Of a DNA stretch of 64,000 bases, positions 33,258 through 41,959 are shown piece after piece (position 1 is the stretch's first letter; every line of letters starts with the position of its first letter). Position numbers and translations under genes: made by a program. Source of the DNA: Caldilineaceae bacterium (GTDB taxonomy: Bacteria > Chloroflexota > Anaerolineae > Caldilineales > Caldilineaceae). The stretch is taken from assembly GCA_022821585.1 (NCBI GenBank), contig JAJEDI010000095.1, positions 1 through 64,000 on the forward strand, given 5' to 3'. Below the pieces are notes generated by a model. That model saw only the letters and a program-made list of their open reading frames with translations, was not told where the DNA came from and made no database searches.

Positions 33258-34976
33258 GTGGATAGTACGGCTTCTCAACCTGCGGCATTTCGCAACGATC
33301 TCAGGCAGCAGGTACGAGCCGCCCCTGGTTGGTTTCAGGGACGACAGGGTAGGCGACTGCGCGAGATGTTGCTCGCCTATTCGTTTCTGGCGCCCGCTTT
33401 CATCATAATAGGTCTCTTCGGTCTATTTCCCTTAGCTTTCGCCGCTTATGAGAGCACCTTGCGCGGCCTGAACAAGATCGTCGGCTCATACGACGGTTTG
33501 GGCAACTACGTCAAGGCAGTTGACAACCTCATCTACATCATCAATTTTTGGCTAGCTGTCGGCTTAGTCTATTTTGCCGTGAGCATGATCGCGCGCGCTG
33601 TTCAGGAACACCGGCAAGAGCAGACGAATGCGATGCGTTGGGCGTTGCCAGCAGCTCTGACAGCGGCGGGCACTGCTCTATTTGCCCGATTTGTGTTTAT
33701 TCTTCTGCCGGAGATGTTGCTTATCCCGTCTAAGCTGCGAGGGCAGAACAACACGCGAGAAGCATTTCGCAGTCTGGTTGTGGAAACTTGGTGGTTGCCA
33801 ACAGTGCAAATCGCGCTTTGGATTGGGGTCGTCTTTCTGGCGGCGGGCGCGGTTTGGGCGCTACTCATCAATAGACAGATGCCGAAAGACGGGCGTGATC
33901 GTATCTACTTCATGCCTTTCTTCAACGCAGGTGTCTGCTTGATCAGCGGCGCGGCGTTGATCTGGTTTACATTGACAGAGATCAACGCGGCGTACGCCGA
34001 AGCACTCGAAGAGGGCGTGGGACTGGAACTTTGGTCGCAAATTGTGACCATCAGCGCTGGATTCCTGCTTCTGCTGTTAGCCTGGCGTCTGTGGGAAAGC
34101 GCAAGAGATCGCTCTTCCAATACGGGCGTGGCACTGCGGCTGGTGGGCGCGGTGGCGCTGATGGCGGGGGCCTGGGTGTTGATTGCCGAGCTTCCAAGAG
34201 CCGTGGCTGCGGGCGATGAGGACTGGTGGAACGGGTTGATGGCGACCGTCTTCTATGTATTGGGAACGGTGCCGATCCAACTTGGGCTTGCGCTAATTCT
34301 ATCGGCACTCCTCTTTCAGAAGATTCGAGGACAGACACTTTTTCGGGTCCTCTACTTTCTGCCGTACGTGGCGCCATTTGTCGGCACGGCCGCGGTTTTT
34401 CGAATCATTTTTTCCAACAGGCCGACCGCACCACTGAACAGCTTACTTGACCTGTTCGGCGCGGAACCGCTGCTCTGGTTGAGTGAGCCGGCCGGGATCA
34501 TCCAAATGATTACCGGAGGGAAGATTGATTTGGGGCCTATTCTGTCGGGTCCCAGCCTAGCTCTGGTCGCGATCATGATCTACGGTACATGGACGTATGT
34601 CGGTTTCGATACTGTTATCTTTTTGGCTGGGCTAGGAGCGATACCCAATGAGCTATATGAGGTAGCGGATATAGACGGCGCAGGGGGGTGGGCGCAGTTT
34701 CGGCATGTGACGCTGCCGCTGCTTTCGCCGACTATCTATTTCCTGTCGCTCTACGCGGTGATAGGTACTTTCAAGGCCTTCAATCACATTTTCGTGTTAC
34801 GGCAAGCGGCGGCGTTGGGCACGACCGACACAGCCAGTATCGTAATCTTTCAGGCGTTCAAGCGGGACACGAGATATGGGTACGCGTCGGCGCTAGCAAT
34901 TCTGCTGTTGCTCATTATCATGATTATTACTCTTGTCAACAACAGGATTGCAAGCAGGAGGGTCTTCTATGGCTGA
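33258..34976 (+). CDS. ABC sugar transporter permease with a large membrane insertion
   Basis: A MalF-type inner-membrane permease, but 572 residues long against about 300 for relatives. Residues 1-85 hold the usual first helix (LLAYSFLAPAFIIIGLFGLFPL) and the GLGNYVKAVDN loop. The standard core resumes near 330 (MATVFYVLGTVPIQLGLALILSALLF) and ends with the EAA loop ELYEVADIDGAGGWAQFRHVTLPLL near 473-497, which contacts the ATPase. Between them about 240 residues add several hydrophobic segments, an even number if topology is kept. The GTG at 33258 has only a weak ribosome site. It overlaps the second permease gene by eight bases, and no ATPase gene is present. Confidence 0.88.
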   Translation: MDSTASQPAAFRNDLRQQVRAAPGWFQGRQGRRLREMLLAYSFLAPAFIIIGLFGLFPLAFAAYESTLRGLNKIVGSYDGLGNYVKAVDNLIYIINFWLAVGLVYFAVSMIARAVQEHRQEQTNAMRWALPAALTAAGTALFARFVFILLPEMLLIPSKLRGQNNTREAFRSLVVETWWLPTVQIALWIGVVFLAAGAVWALLINRQMPKDGRDRIYFMPFFNAGVCLISGAALIWFTLTEINAAYAEALEEGVGLELWSQIVTISAGFLLLLLAWRLWESARDRSSNTGVALRLVGAVALMAGAWVLIAELPRAVAAGDEDWWNGLMATVFYVLGTVPIQLGLALILSALLFQKIRGQTLFRVLYFLPYVAPFVGTAAVFRIIFSNRPTAPLNSLLDLFGAEPLLWLSEPAGIIQMITGGKIDLGPILSGPSLALVAIMIYGTWTYVGFDTVIFLAGLGAIPNELYEVADIDGAGGWAQFRHVTLPLLSPTIYFLSLYAVIGTFKAFNHIFVLRQAAALGTTDTASIVIFQAFKRDTRYGYASALAILLLLIIMIITLVNNRIASRRVFYG

Positions 34977-35862
34977 TGAAGCGATAGCCAGTAGTGCCCT
35001 TCAAACACGCTGGGCCGATCCGGCTACGCGGCGGGCTGCTCTGAATCAAGCGATCATTTACACCGTGCTGATAATAGGCGCAGCGGCCGCGATTTTGCCA
35101 TTCCTCTATACGGTGAGCGTGTCGCTGATGAACCTGACCGAAGCCACCGGAGGACGGGCACTCCCTTCCACGCCGCAGTGGACCAACTATACAGAGGCTT
35201 GGCACGACGCGCAGTTCTCTCTGTATTTCATGAACAGCGTCAAGATTACTTTGATTTCGGTCGGCGGGGCGGTTGTGTTCTGCGCGCTCGCGGCCTATGC
35301 CTTCGCGCAGATGGAGTTTCCAGGCAAGAGCTTTCTGTTCACTCTGCTGCTCTCGACTCTAATGCTGCCCGAAGCGATTACCTGGGTTCCAAACTTCATC
35401 ACGGTCTCCTGGTTGGGGCGCATTAGTCCTATACCATGGATCAACAACTGGCCTTCGTTGACGATTCCATTCATGGCGAGCGCGTTCGGGATATTTCTGC
35501 TACGGCAGTTCTTCCAACAGATCCCTCGCGAACTGTGGGACTCGGCGCAGATAGACGGCTCCGGGCATTTGCGCTACTTGATCACGGTGGTTCTGCCGCT
35601 TTCCACTGCCGCGGTTATGACGCTGGTATTATTTGGTTTTGTGGGCGCCTGGAATGCGCTTGCCTGGCCGATTCTGGTGACGACGTCTTCGGACTGGAGG
35701 CCGATTTCCTACGGCCTGCTCGTTTTTCTGGATGAGGCGGGAGCGCTTCTGCATTTGCAGATGGCGGGTGCTATCATCACCATGCTGCCGATCGTCCTCC
35801 TCTATTTCTTTACGCAGCGCCATTTCATCGAGGGGATTGCTACGACCGGGCTGAAGGGTTAG
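34969..35862 (+). CDS. ABC sugar transporter permease (MalG type)
   Basis: A 297-residue partner permease with six hydrophobic segments. It begins with a hydrophilic tail and a TM helix near residue 26 (AIIYTVLIIGAAAAILPFLYT), then YAFAQMEFPGKSFLF, and the EAA loop LWDSAQIDGSGHLRYLITVVLPLS near 190-213. The C-terminus (QRHFIEGIATTGLKG) is the common end of MalG-like permeases. The ATG at 34969 follows GGAGG and overlaps the end of the previous gene, so the two are translationally coupled. It forms the channel with the giant permease. Confidence 0.93.
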   Translation: MADEAIASSALQTRWADPATRRAALNQAIIYTVLIIGAAAAILPFLYTVSVSLMNLTEATGGRALPSTPQWTNYTEAWHDAQFSLYFMNSVKITLISVGGAVVFCALAAYAFAQMEFPGKSFLFTLLLSTLMLPEAITWVPNFITVSWLGRISPIPWINNWPSLTIPFMASAFGIFLLRQFFQQIPRELWDSAQIDGSGHLRYLITVVLPLSTAAVMTLVLFGFVGAWNALAWPILVTTSSDWRPISYGLLVFLDEAGALLHLQMAGAIITMLPIVLLYFFTQRHFIEGIATTGLKG

Positions 35863-35973
35863 CAGACGTGTCGGGAAGGGGACGGTTCATTTCGCGATAA
35901 TAACAGTCAGGCTTCAGTTTTCAATAACGTGTTTCCCGATTCGGTATTCAACCATAACAGGAGACAGAACCTT

Positions 35974-37389
35974 ATGAATACAAAACGAATGTGGATGTTG
36001 GCAACTCTTCTGGTCGCAGCTCTCGTATTGGCCGCTTGTCCGGCACCGGCGGCTCAAGCGCCGGCGGCGATGGAAGAGGAAGCGCCTGCGGCCGAGGCGA
36101 TGGACGAAGGGCCATGCGCGCCGGCGGCTGACGGCCCGCTGGCCGGGATCGATCCGCGCGGTCAGACGATCGTGTGGTGGCACCAGCATAGAGGCTCTCG
36201 CGAAGAGAAGCTGGCGGTGATCGTCGAGGATTTCAATGCGAACAATGAGTGCGGCATTGTCCTCGATGCGCAAAACCAGGGAGGGTACAACGATATCCGT
36301 GATAAGGTGAATGCAAGCACGGCTTCGGGTGAGCAGCCGGCGAGCCTAATCGTCGGTTATCAGAACGACCAGGCCTTCTACCAGTTGAATGGCGTCCTGG
36401 CCGACTTCGATACGTTCATCGATGATCCCACGTGGGGTTTCACAGCCGAGGAACGGGATGACTTCTTCGCCAGTTTCATGGAGCAGGGCGTCCACCCGGT
36501 GTTCGATAGCCAGCGCCTGGGCTTTCCGCCCAACCGCTCGATGGAAGTTCTCTATTACAACCAGACCTGGCTAGAGGAGTTGGGATTTGCCGGGCCGCCG
36601 TCAACTCCGGATGAGTTTGAAGAGATGGCTTGTGCCGGGGCGGAAGCGAACGGTGACGGTACGGGCGGATACATCTTGCGGGATGACGCTTCGGCGATGG
36701 CGTCCTGGACATTCGCGCTGGGCGGCGATGTTCTGAACGATGACAACACCGGCTACGTCTACAACGGACAGGCCACGATCGACGCAATGACGATGCTGAA
36801 GCGCATGTTCGACAACGGGTGCGCCTACTTCTTCACAGAAGGTTACCCGAACCCAGAGTTCGCGGCGCGGCGGGCTAGCTTCACACAGGGCTCCAGTTCC
36901 GGCTTGCCGTTCTACGCCAACGACATGGTCACGATTGCGGAAGAACAGGGGCGCGACATGGACGTGTGGGGCGTGACGGCGATTCCGCACACGACCGAGA
37001 ATCCTGTGCAGAACATCTACGGCGCCGACGTCATGATCACGGCGGGCCCGCCGGAGCAGGAGCTGGCTGCGTGGCTGTTCATCAAGTGGTTTACTTCACC
37101 GGAGGTTCAGGCGCGCTGGGTAGAGGCCAGCAACTACTTCCCCACTCGTGCAGGAACCGAAGCGCATCTGAGCGGTTATGTGGAGGAGAACCCTCAGTAC
37201 GGCGAGGCCCTGGCCCTGTTAGGACACGGCGCGTATGAGCCGCAGCTCATCTCCTACCAGGCTGTGCGCGACGCCGCGGAAACGGCCTTCAACGAGATCA
37301 TGCAGGGCGCGGACATCCAGGCAACTCTCGATGGGTTGACGGAGACGGCCAATGAATTGCAGGAAGAGCTAATGGGTGAGGTCGAGTAG
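35974..37389 (+). CDS. ABC transporter extracellular substrate-binding lipoprotein
   Basis: A 471-residue lipoprotein that captures the ligand, probably a sugar or sugar acid. The signal peptide ends in a lipobox LAAC with Cys22, followed by an Ala/Pro/Glu-rich tether to about residue 50. The mature part is the family 1 solute-binding fold (TIVWWHQHRGSREEKLAVIVEDFNA start, PFYANDMVTIAEEQG, AWLFIKWFTSPEVQARW). AGGAGA precedes the ATG at 35974. It is the last gene of the importer and is followed by a clear terminator. The ATPase must come from elsewhere, as with shared MsmX/MsiK-type ATPases. Confidence 0.93.
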   Translation: MNTKRMWMLATLLVAALVLAACPAPAAQAPAAMEEEAPAAEAMDEGPCAPAADGPLAGIDPRGQTIVWWHQHRGSREEKLAVIVEDFNANNECGIVLDAQNQGGYNDIRDKVNASTASGEQPASLIVGYQNDQAFYQLNGVLADFDTFIDDPTWGFTAEERDDFFASFMEQGVHPVFDSQRLGFPPNRSMEVLYYNQTWLEELGFAGPPSTPDEFEEMACAGAEANGDGTGGYILRDDASAMASWTFALGGDVLNDDNTGYVYNGQATIDAMTMLKRMFDNGCAYFFTEGYPNPEFAARRASFTQGSSSGLPFYANDMVTIAEEQGRDMDVWGVTAIPHTTENPVQNIYGADVMITAGPPEQELAAWLFIKWFTSPEVQARWVEASNYFPTRAGTEAHLSGYVEENPQYGEALALLGHGAYEPQLISYQAVRDAAETAFNEIMQGADIQATLDGLTETANELQEELMGEVE

Positions 37390-37445
37390 AGGGTCGTACC
37401 AGATGCTGTAACAGCATCTAAGTGAAGGAACAGCAACTATGCAAA

Positions 37446-37480
37446 GAGTGGAGGGGAATCCCCTCCACTCTCTTCTTTTC
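37446..37480 (+). terminator. Intrinsic terminator of the first ABC importer
   Basis: GAGTGGAGGGG (37446-37456) pairs perfectly with CCCCTCCACTC (37460-37470) across AAT, then TCTTCTTTTC follows. It lies 57 bases after the lipoprotein stop and just touches the convergent PIG-L gene. Confidence 0.85.
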
Positions 37481-38270
37481 AGGATTCTGATTTTTGGGTG
37501 TTCTTGTCGGCTGCTTTGGGCCCGCGACGCGGCCGACCGCGAAAATCCAGTTGCTGGAATCGCTCGAAGTGGCGCTTGCTGCCGTCCTCCTGTTCCTCGC
37601 CTCCCCACTCGCGCATGCGCTTCTCGGTGGCCTCAAGATCGTCGAACTGACTTTCGTGGCAGAGGATCGCCTTGATCTTCAGTTCGAGGTCATCTGTAAT
37701 GTCAACTTCGACATCGGACTCTTCGGCGTGGCTGATGTAGAGCTGGCTGATATTGTGGGGAGGATAGCCCTCGTTGGTCAGGTCGGGATAGAACATCGGG
37801 TTATCGGCCGCCGGGAAGATGGCCTCGAGGGCGATGAGTCCGGCATTGCGGTGATCAGGGTGGTTGATATAGCCGCGGCCGGAGATGTAGCGGTCTGGAC
37901 TGTTACAGATCACCAGCTGCGGCCGAATGCGCCGGATTTCGCGACAGACTCTTTTGCGAATCTCGGGCGTTGGCCGCAGAAAGCCGTCCTCCTCGTCCAT
38001 AAACAGGACATACTTGACCCCGCAAAGGGCGGCGGCCTTGCGCTGCTCCTCTTTACGCATCAGGATCAGTTGACGTCGGGTGACGAGGGGATTGTGGTTG
38101 CCCTTGTCGCCGTTGGTCAAAATCATGTATGTGACCTCGATGCCCTGGCGCGCCATCTGGATCGCGGATCCGGCGCAAGAGAAGTCGGGGTCATCAGGGT
38201 GCGCCATAATTATGAGAACACGCTCCACCTCTGACCAGTCCGGTGGTTTCATTTCGCGGGATTCGGACAT
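37479..38270 (-). CDS. PIG-L family N-deacetylase
   Basis: A 263-residue zinc-dependent deacetylase of the LmbE/PIG-L type, which acts on N-acetyl sugars or related N-acyl compounds such as GlcNAc-inositol or bacillithiol intermediates. The metal motif is AHPDD at residues 23-27 and HPDH at 137-140. The C-terminal tail past residue 235 is basic and disordered. Next to a sugar importer it may process an imported N-acetylated sugar, or make a thiol cofactor; sequence does not decide. A terminator for the upstream ferredoxin lies just before it, so it probably has its own promoter. Confidence 0.9.
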   Translation of the reverse strand: MSESREMKPPDWSEVERVLIIMAHPDDPDFSCAGSAIQMARQGIEVTYMILTNGDKGNHNPLVTRRQLILMRKEEQRKAAALCGVKYVLFMDEEDGFLRPTPEIRKRVCREIRRIRPQLVICNSPDRYISGRGYINHPDHRNAGLIALEAIFPAADNPMFYPDLTNEGYPPHNISQLYISHAEESDVEVDITDDLELKIKAILCHESQFDDLEATEKRMREWGGEEQEDGSKRHFERFQQLDFRGRPRRGPKAADKNTQKSES

Positions 38271-38307
38271 TGGATTTTCTCCTCAAACAACGGAAGAAGC
38301 AACGAAT

Positions 38308-38333
38308 ACAAAAGCCCCTGCCAGCGCAGGGGC
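38308..38333 (-). terminator. Intrinsic terminator of the ferredoxin gene
   Basis: On the minus strand GCCCCTGC (38333-38326) pairs with GCAGGGGC (38321-38314) across a 4-base loop and is followed by TTTTGT. It lies about 130 bases after the ferredoxin stop codon. Confidence 0.7.
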
Positions 38334-38464
38334 GAAATTTCACATCGAACGAATTTGCTCTGTATCGAATCGTGCCGCCATCTACAAAGCATTAGCGAAG
38401 AAGTCACCCGTCTCAGCGCATGGGGAGAGAGAAGGGCGGGCCCGCGCCGAACTAACACCTCAGG

Positions 38465-38740
38465 TCAGACCATGTCGAGCGCTTCGTATCCTGGTCCTTC
38501 CTCGAAGTACATGGCGTTCAGTTCGGTCGTGTAGGCGTACTCTTCGGGCAAGTCTTCTTCGGGCAAAATAGCATCGGTCGGACATTCGGGCACACAGGCA
38601 CCGCAGTCGATGCAGGTTTCCGGATCGATATAGTACCAGGGCCATTCCTCTTCGGGCATGCCTGGGATTATGCATTCCACGGGGCAAACTTCTACGCAGG
38701 CACCGTCCCGGATGCACAAATCGAATATAACATGGGTCAT
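38465..38740 (-). CDS. Seven- or eight-iron ferredoxin (FdxA type)
   Basis: A 91-residue electron carrier with two Fe-S centres. The first Cys group is Cys9, Cys15, Cys19 and Cys23, with the ACVEVCPVECI motif; Cys9-x5-Cys15 spacing suggests a [3Fe-4S] or unusual cluster as in the FdxA group. The second group, Cys43-x2-Cys46-x2-Cys49-x3-Cys53 (CIDCGACVPECP), binds [4Fe-4S]. The acidic C-terminal tail is typical. GGAGGAG stands seven bases upstream of the ATG. It is monocistronic with its own terminator. Confidence 0.93.
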   Translation of the reverse strand: MTHVIFDLCIRDGACVEVCPVECIIPGMPEEEWPWYYIDPETCIDCGACVPECPTDAILPEEDLPEEYAYTTELNAMYFEEGPGYEALDMV

Positions 38741-39016
38741 TGGATCGACTCCTCCATCAAGGTAAGCAAAACCAGAGTGTGAATCGGTGACACTTCAATG
38801 CTCAATTGCCTACGATCCAAAGTCACCATACACCAGATAGGATTGCCAGTGCAAATCCTTTTGTGGATTGTTGAACAATAGCCTGCATGGAGCCGATGTG
38901 GCTCGAATCGCCGACGGATATACCCGATTGCTCAACGCGATATCGGCACCGCCAAGGAGGGAATGGTTTCAGGGTAGAACCGCCTGGGTCGGGCCATGGA
39001 GAGCGTTGACCCTGGA

Positions 39017-40072
39017 TCATTCTATTCGTTCGACCAGGGGAAACCTAGGGAAGACTTCAGGATTGACGATGTTTTCGGCCGGCGGCCAGTATCCGCTCAG
39101 GGCGGCCGCCGCGTTGGCAATGCCCCCATTTGTGACGTCCTGCATTGCCTGTTCAGAGATGGCGCCGACGTGGGGGGAGAGAATCACATTGTCGAGAGAG
39201 AGTAAAGGGTGATCCGGCGGCCTTTCTTCTTCAACGAAGACATCAATATCTTCAAAGGTGTCGATTCCTGCACCGGCCAACGTTCCTTCTTGCAGGAGCT
39301 CCACAAGCGCCTTCTCATCGACAATGGCGCCCCGCGACGTATTGACAAAGTAGGCGCCCTGCTTCATTTTGCGCAGCATGGCCTCGTCGAGCAGGTGGAA
39401 TGTTTCATCGGTCAGGGGCAGGTGAAGAGACACATCGTCCGACTCTTTGAGCAGGTCCTCCAGGCCCATCATCTCGACACCCAGCTCATCTGCGGCTTCC
39501 GCGGGCGCGTTCATATTGCGGCGCGTAGCTATTACACGAAATCCGAAGCCCTTCGCTCTCCTGGCCACGGCTTGGGCTGAATTGCCGAAACCGATCAGAC
39601 CGAGAACGCGGCCTTCAAGGCGCTGATTGGCGGAGGCTTGGCGGCGCGCTTTGTTCCAGGCTCCGGCCGCCATCGCTTCGGACATCTGCGGCAGTTTTCG
39701 GTGAAGGGCCAGCAGCAGCGCCATCGTGTGGTCGGCCTGCTCTTGGACGCAGAAGGTGGGGACATTGGTAACGAGGATGCCTTTTCTGGTGGCGGCGGCG
39801 ACGTCGATCTTGTCAGTCCCTGTACCGAGGCGGGAGATCACGCGGCAGCGGCTCAGGCTTTCGATTACGCCTTCCGGCAACGCGGTTGACACGACAAAGA
39901 TGGCGTCATAGTCAGCAACGCGAGGAATGATCGTTGAGGGCGTATTGGCCTCCACCTCGAAGGGGCGTAGGTGATGCTCACGAAAGCGATCCCTCTCGTA
40001 TTGGGACATTGGCGATAGAACGGCGTTGAGTCGCACTACGCGGAATTCTTCCAAATGACTCCAGTCGGACAT
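39017..40072 (-). CDS. D-isomer 2-hydroxyacid dehydrogenase (PGDH-like)
   Basis: A 351-residue NAD-dependent dehydrogenase. The nucleotide motif is GLIGFGNSAQAVARRA near residues 157-172. The catalytic set is the Arg of VNTSRGAIVDE, the Glu of the following helix region (GIDTFEDIDVF) and the His of LSPHVGAIS. The N-terminal substrate domain has SRLGTGTDKIDVAAATRKGI. There is no C-terminal ACT domain, so it is unlikely to be the regulated serine-pathway enzyme. It may reduce or oxidise a sugar-derived 2-hydroxyacid. A strong promoter lies far upstream, giving about 140 bases of leader. Confidence 0.9.
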   Translation of the reverse strand: MSDWSHLEEFRVVRLNAVLSPMSQYERDRFREHHLRPFEVEANTPSTIIPRVADYDAIFVVSTALPEGVIESLSRCRVISRLGTGTDKIDVAAATRKGILVTNVPTFCVQEQADHTMALLLALHRKLPQMSEAMAAGAWNKARRQASANQRLEGRVLGLIGFGNSAQAVARRAKGFGFRVIATRRNMNAPAEAADELGVEMMGLEDLLKESDDVSLHLPLTDETFHLLDEAMLRKMKQGAYFVNTSRGAIVDEKALVELLQEGTLAGAGIDTFEDIDVFVEEERPPDHPLLSLDNVILSPHVGAISEQAMQDVTNGGIANAAAALSGYWPPAENIVNPEVFPRFPLVERIE

Positions 40073-40685
40073 GGTGTGGCCTTCGCTTATCTTCTTTGCC
40101 CGGAGTGGTCAATTTCAGACAATTGCGACGTTTTGCACGCAGGGGGTTCCAACAGATGCTGCCTTTCTGAAACTGAATACCCATCACTCGGGGCTTTCGT
40201 GTGATTTTGACGATAAGGAGTATACTTTCTCCAGTTTTCAACTGTCAATCACATCATGCCTCCTTACACCAATTGCTGGGGCGTCCCGCCGCCCACTAAG
40301 AACCCGCGATCAGTATGTCAGTTCGACATTACGTTGCCAGTGCCTGGTCCTTCCATGCTATTAGGCTGCGATAGCTTTCTCGCTTTGAGAGCCCCGCATC
40401 CTGTACATTCTGAAGTGGATGGATTCTCCCAGATATCATTGGCCGGCATCGATCACTCATATTTTGAAGAGCAAGACTTGCACGGTCGTTGGTGACGCCT
40501 AATTCGGACAGTTGAGCAGTAGATGAAACTGGCAACGAGGAAACCAGTCAACTCAGACCGGATGTCCTTCGTCAAAGGAGAAGCCTGGTCTGGAGTAAGT
40601 TAGGCCTGGTCAGAGCTGCGCGAGTCAGTCATGCACTACAGGCACAGAACTTGCACCGGCAAAAAGGAAGGAATAGGAGCTTGAA
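40073..40685. other. Divergent intergenic region before the sugar-acid operon
   Basis: Between two divergent genes, 613 bases hold the minus-strand promoter given separately. From about 40260 to 40685 I see no convincing plus-strand promoter, repeat or gene. Several short frames are open but have no ribosome site. GGAG near 40674 serves the next gene. Confidence 0.5.
40219..40248 (-). promoter_or_regulatory. Strong sigma70 promoter with overlapping inverted repeat
   Basis: On the minus strand TTGACA (40248-40243), an 18-base spacer and TATACT (40224-40219). The spacer begins with CAGTT-GAA-AACTG, a 13-base inverted repeat that overlaps the -35 end and may bind a repressor. Transcription would start near 40212, leaving a leader of about 140 bases before the dehydrogenase. 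Confidence 0.75.
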
Positions 40686-41900
40686 GTGAAGATAGACAAG
40701 CTTGAGACAATCTGGTTTGAAGAGCAATTCAATACACTCTGGCTGCGCATCCACACGGACGAGGGCCTAGTCGGGCTTGGTGAAACGTATTATGTTCCAC
40801 GTGCCGTTGCCGCGGTGATCCATGATGTGTTTGCCAACCTGTTGGTGGGGCGCTCTGTTTTTGACATCGAGAACCATTGGAACAATATGTTTGCCACGGT
40901 GAACTTTTTCGGGTTCGCGGGCGCGGAGACGCGCGCCATATCGACGGTTGACGTGGCGTTGTGGGACCTGCTGGGACAGTATACCGGCCAACCGATATAC
41001 AACTTGCTGGGCGGCCGAAACCGAGATCGCATTCCGATCTACAACACGTGTGTCAGTCATGGCCCCCATATGGACTACCACGCCTGGGCAGAAGGTCGGG
41101 CTGGAGAACTTGCGCAGGAGCTGCTGGATTCGGGCATCCGGGCGATGAAGATTTGGCCGTGGGACCAGTTCGGCGTTTCGCTGGGCGGTCCTGTTGGACA
41201 CCGCGCCGGGGTCGGCGCGGTGGGGCCTGTCGGTCACTACCTGGATCCGGATGATCTTAAGCGCGGCCTAGAACCGGTCAAACAGATCCGGGCGGCGGTA
41301 GGCGACAAAATGCAGATAGCGATTGAAGGTCACGCGCGCTGGAACCTGCCAATCGCAATTGATATCGGCCGGGCACTAGAAGCCTACGACATCATGTGGC
41401 TGGAAGAGATCATTCCCCCGGACAACGTCGATTCCTATGCGCGCTTAGCCGCGGCGACAAAGGTGCCCTTGTGCGTAAGCGAGCGTCTTTTCACCCGGTT
41501 TGGTTTCCGGCAGGTCGTAGAGAAGAACGCCGCCCATATTGTGATGCCCGACATGGCCTGGACAGGAGGTCTGACGGAAACGCGCAAGATTGTTGCAATG
41601 GCTGACACGTACTACTTGCCCTTTACTACGCATGACACGATTGGCCCCGTGGCGTTGTGGTCGGCTGCCCACCTGGCGGCGCACGCGCCTAACGCCATGA
41701 TCATGGAGACTGTACGGGCGTACACGGAGGGCTGGTACAATGATGTTATGACGGAACGGTTGGTAATCAGGGACGGGCACATTGAGTTTCCAGACCGGCC
41801 CGGGCTCGGAACGGCGCTGCGGCCGGAGGTTCTGACGCGCAGTGATGTCCATGTTGAGGTCAGCGACGCTTCCAGTCTAAAGGATGTTTCGACGGGATAG
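40686..41900 (+). CDS. Enolase-superfamily sugar-acid dehydratase
   Basis: A 404-residue mandelate racemase-type enzyme of the galactonate/mannonate dehydratase kind, which would dehydrate an aldonate to a 2-keto-3-deoxy acid. Metal ligands are Glu214, Glu240 and Glu266. The acid/base His residues are His216 (IEGHARW) and His316 (FTTHDTIGP), and Lys155 is in the MKIWPWDQFG strand. An insertion of about 25 Gly-rich residues follows that strand (residues 160-185). GTG start with GGAG upstream. It is first in a tight operon with two dehydrogenases and the E1/E2 genes. Confidence 0.88.
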   Translation: MKIDKLETIWFEEQFNTLWLRIHTDEGLVGLGETYYVPRAVAAVIHDVFANLLVGRSVFDIENHWNNMFATVNFFGFAGAETRAISTVDVALWDLLGQYTGQPIYNLLGGRNRDRIPIYNTCVSHGPHMDYHAWAEGRAGELAQELLDSGIRAMKIWPWDQFGVSLGGPVGHRAGVGAVGPVGHYLDPDDLKRGLEPVKQIRAAVGDKMQIAIEGHARWNLPIAIDIGRALEAYDIMWLEEIIPPDNVDSYARLAAATKVPLCVSERLFTRFGFRQVVEKNAAHIVMPDMAWTGGLTETRKIVAMADTYYLPFTTHDTIGPVALWSAAHLAAHAPNAMIMETVRAYTEGWYNDVMTERLVIRDGHIEFPDRPGLGTALRPEVLTRSDVHVEVSDASSLKDVSTG

Positions 41901-41959
41901 GATGCGCCCCGCACTAAGTTACTAAGTCATATTCTTTTACAATCGAGAGAGTCGAGTCC

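Noticed and set aside
33205..33300. A tRNA-like stretch (GTTGGCGCAGTGG) just after a strong promoter
   Set aside because: No acceptor stem, no T-loop GTTCGA-type motif and no cloverleaf; it leads into the permease start.
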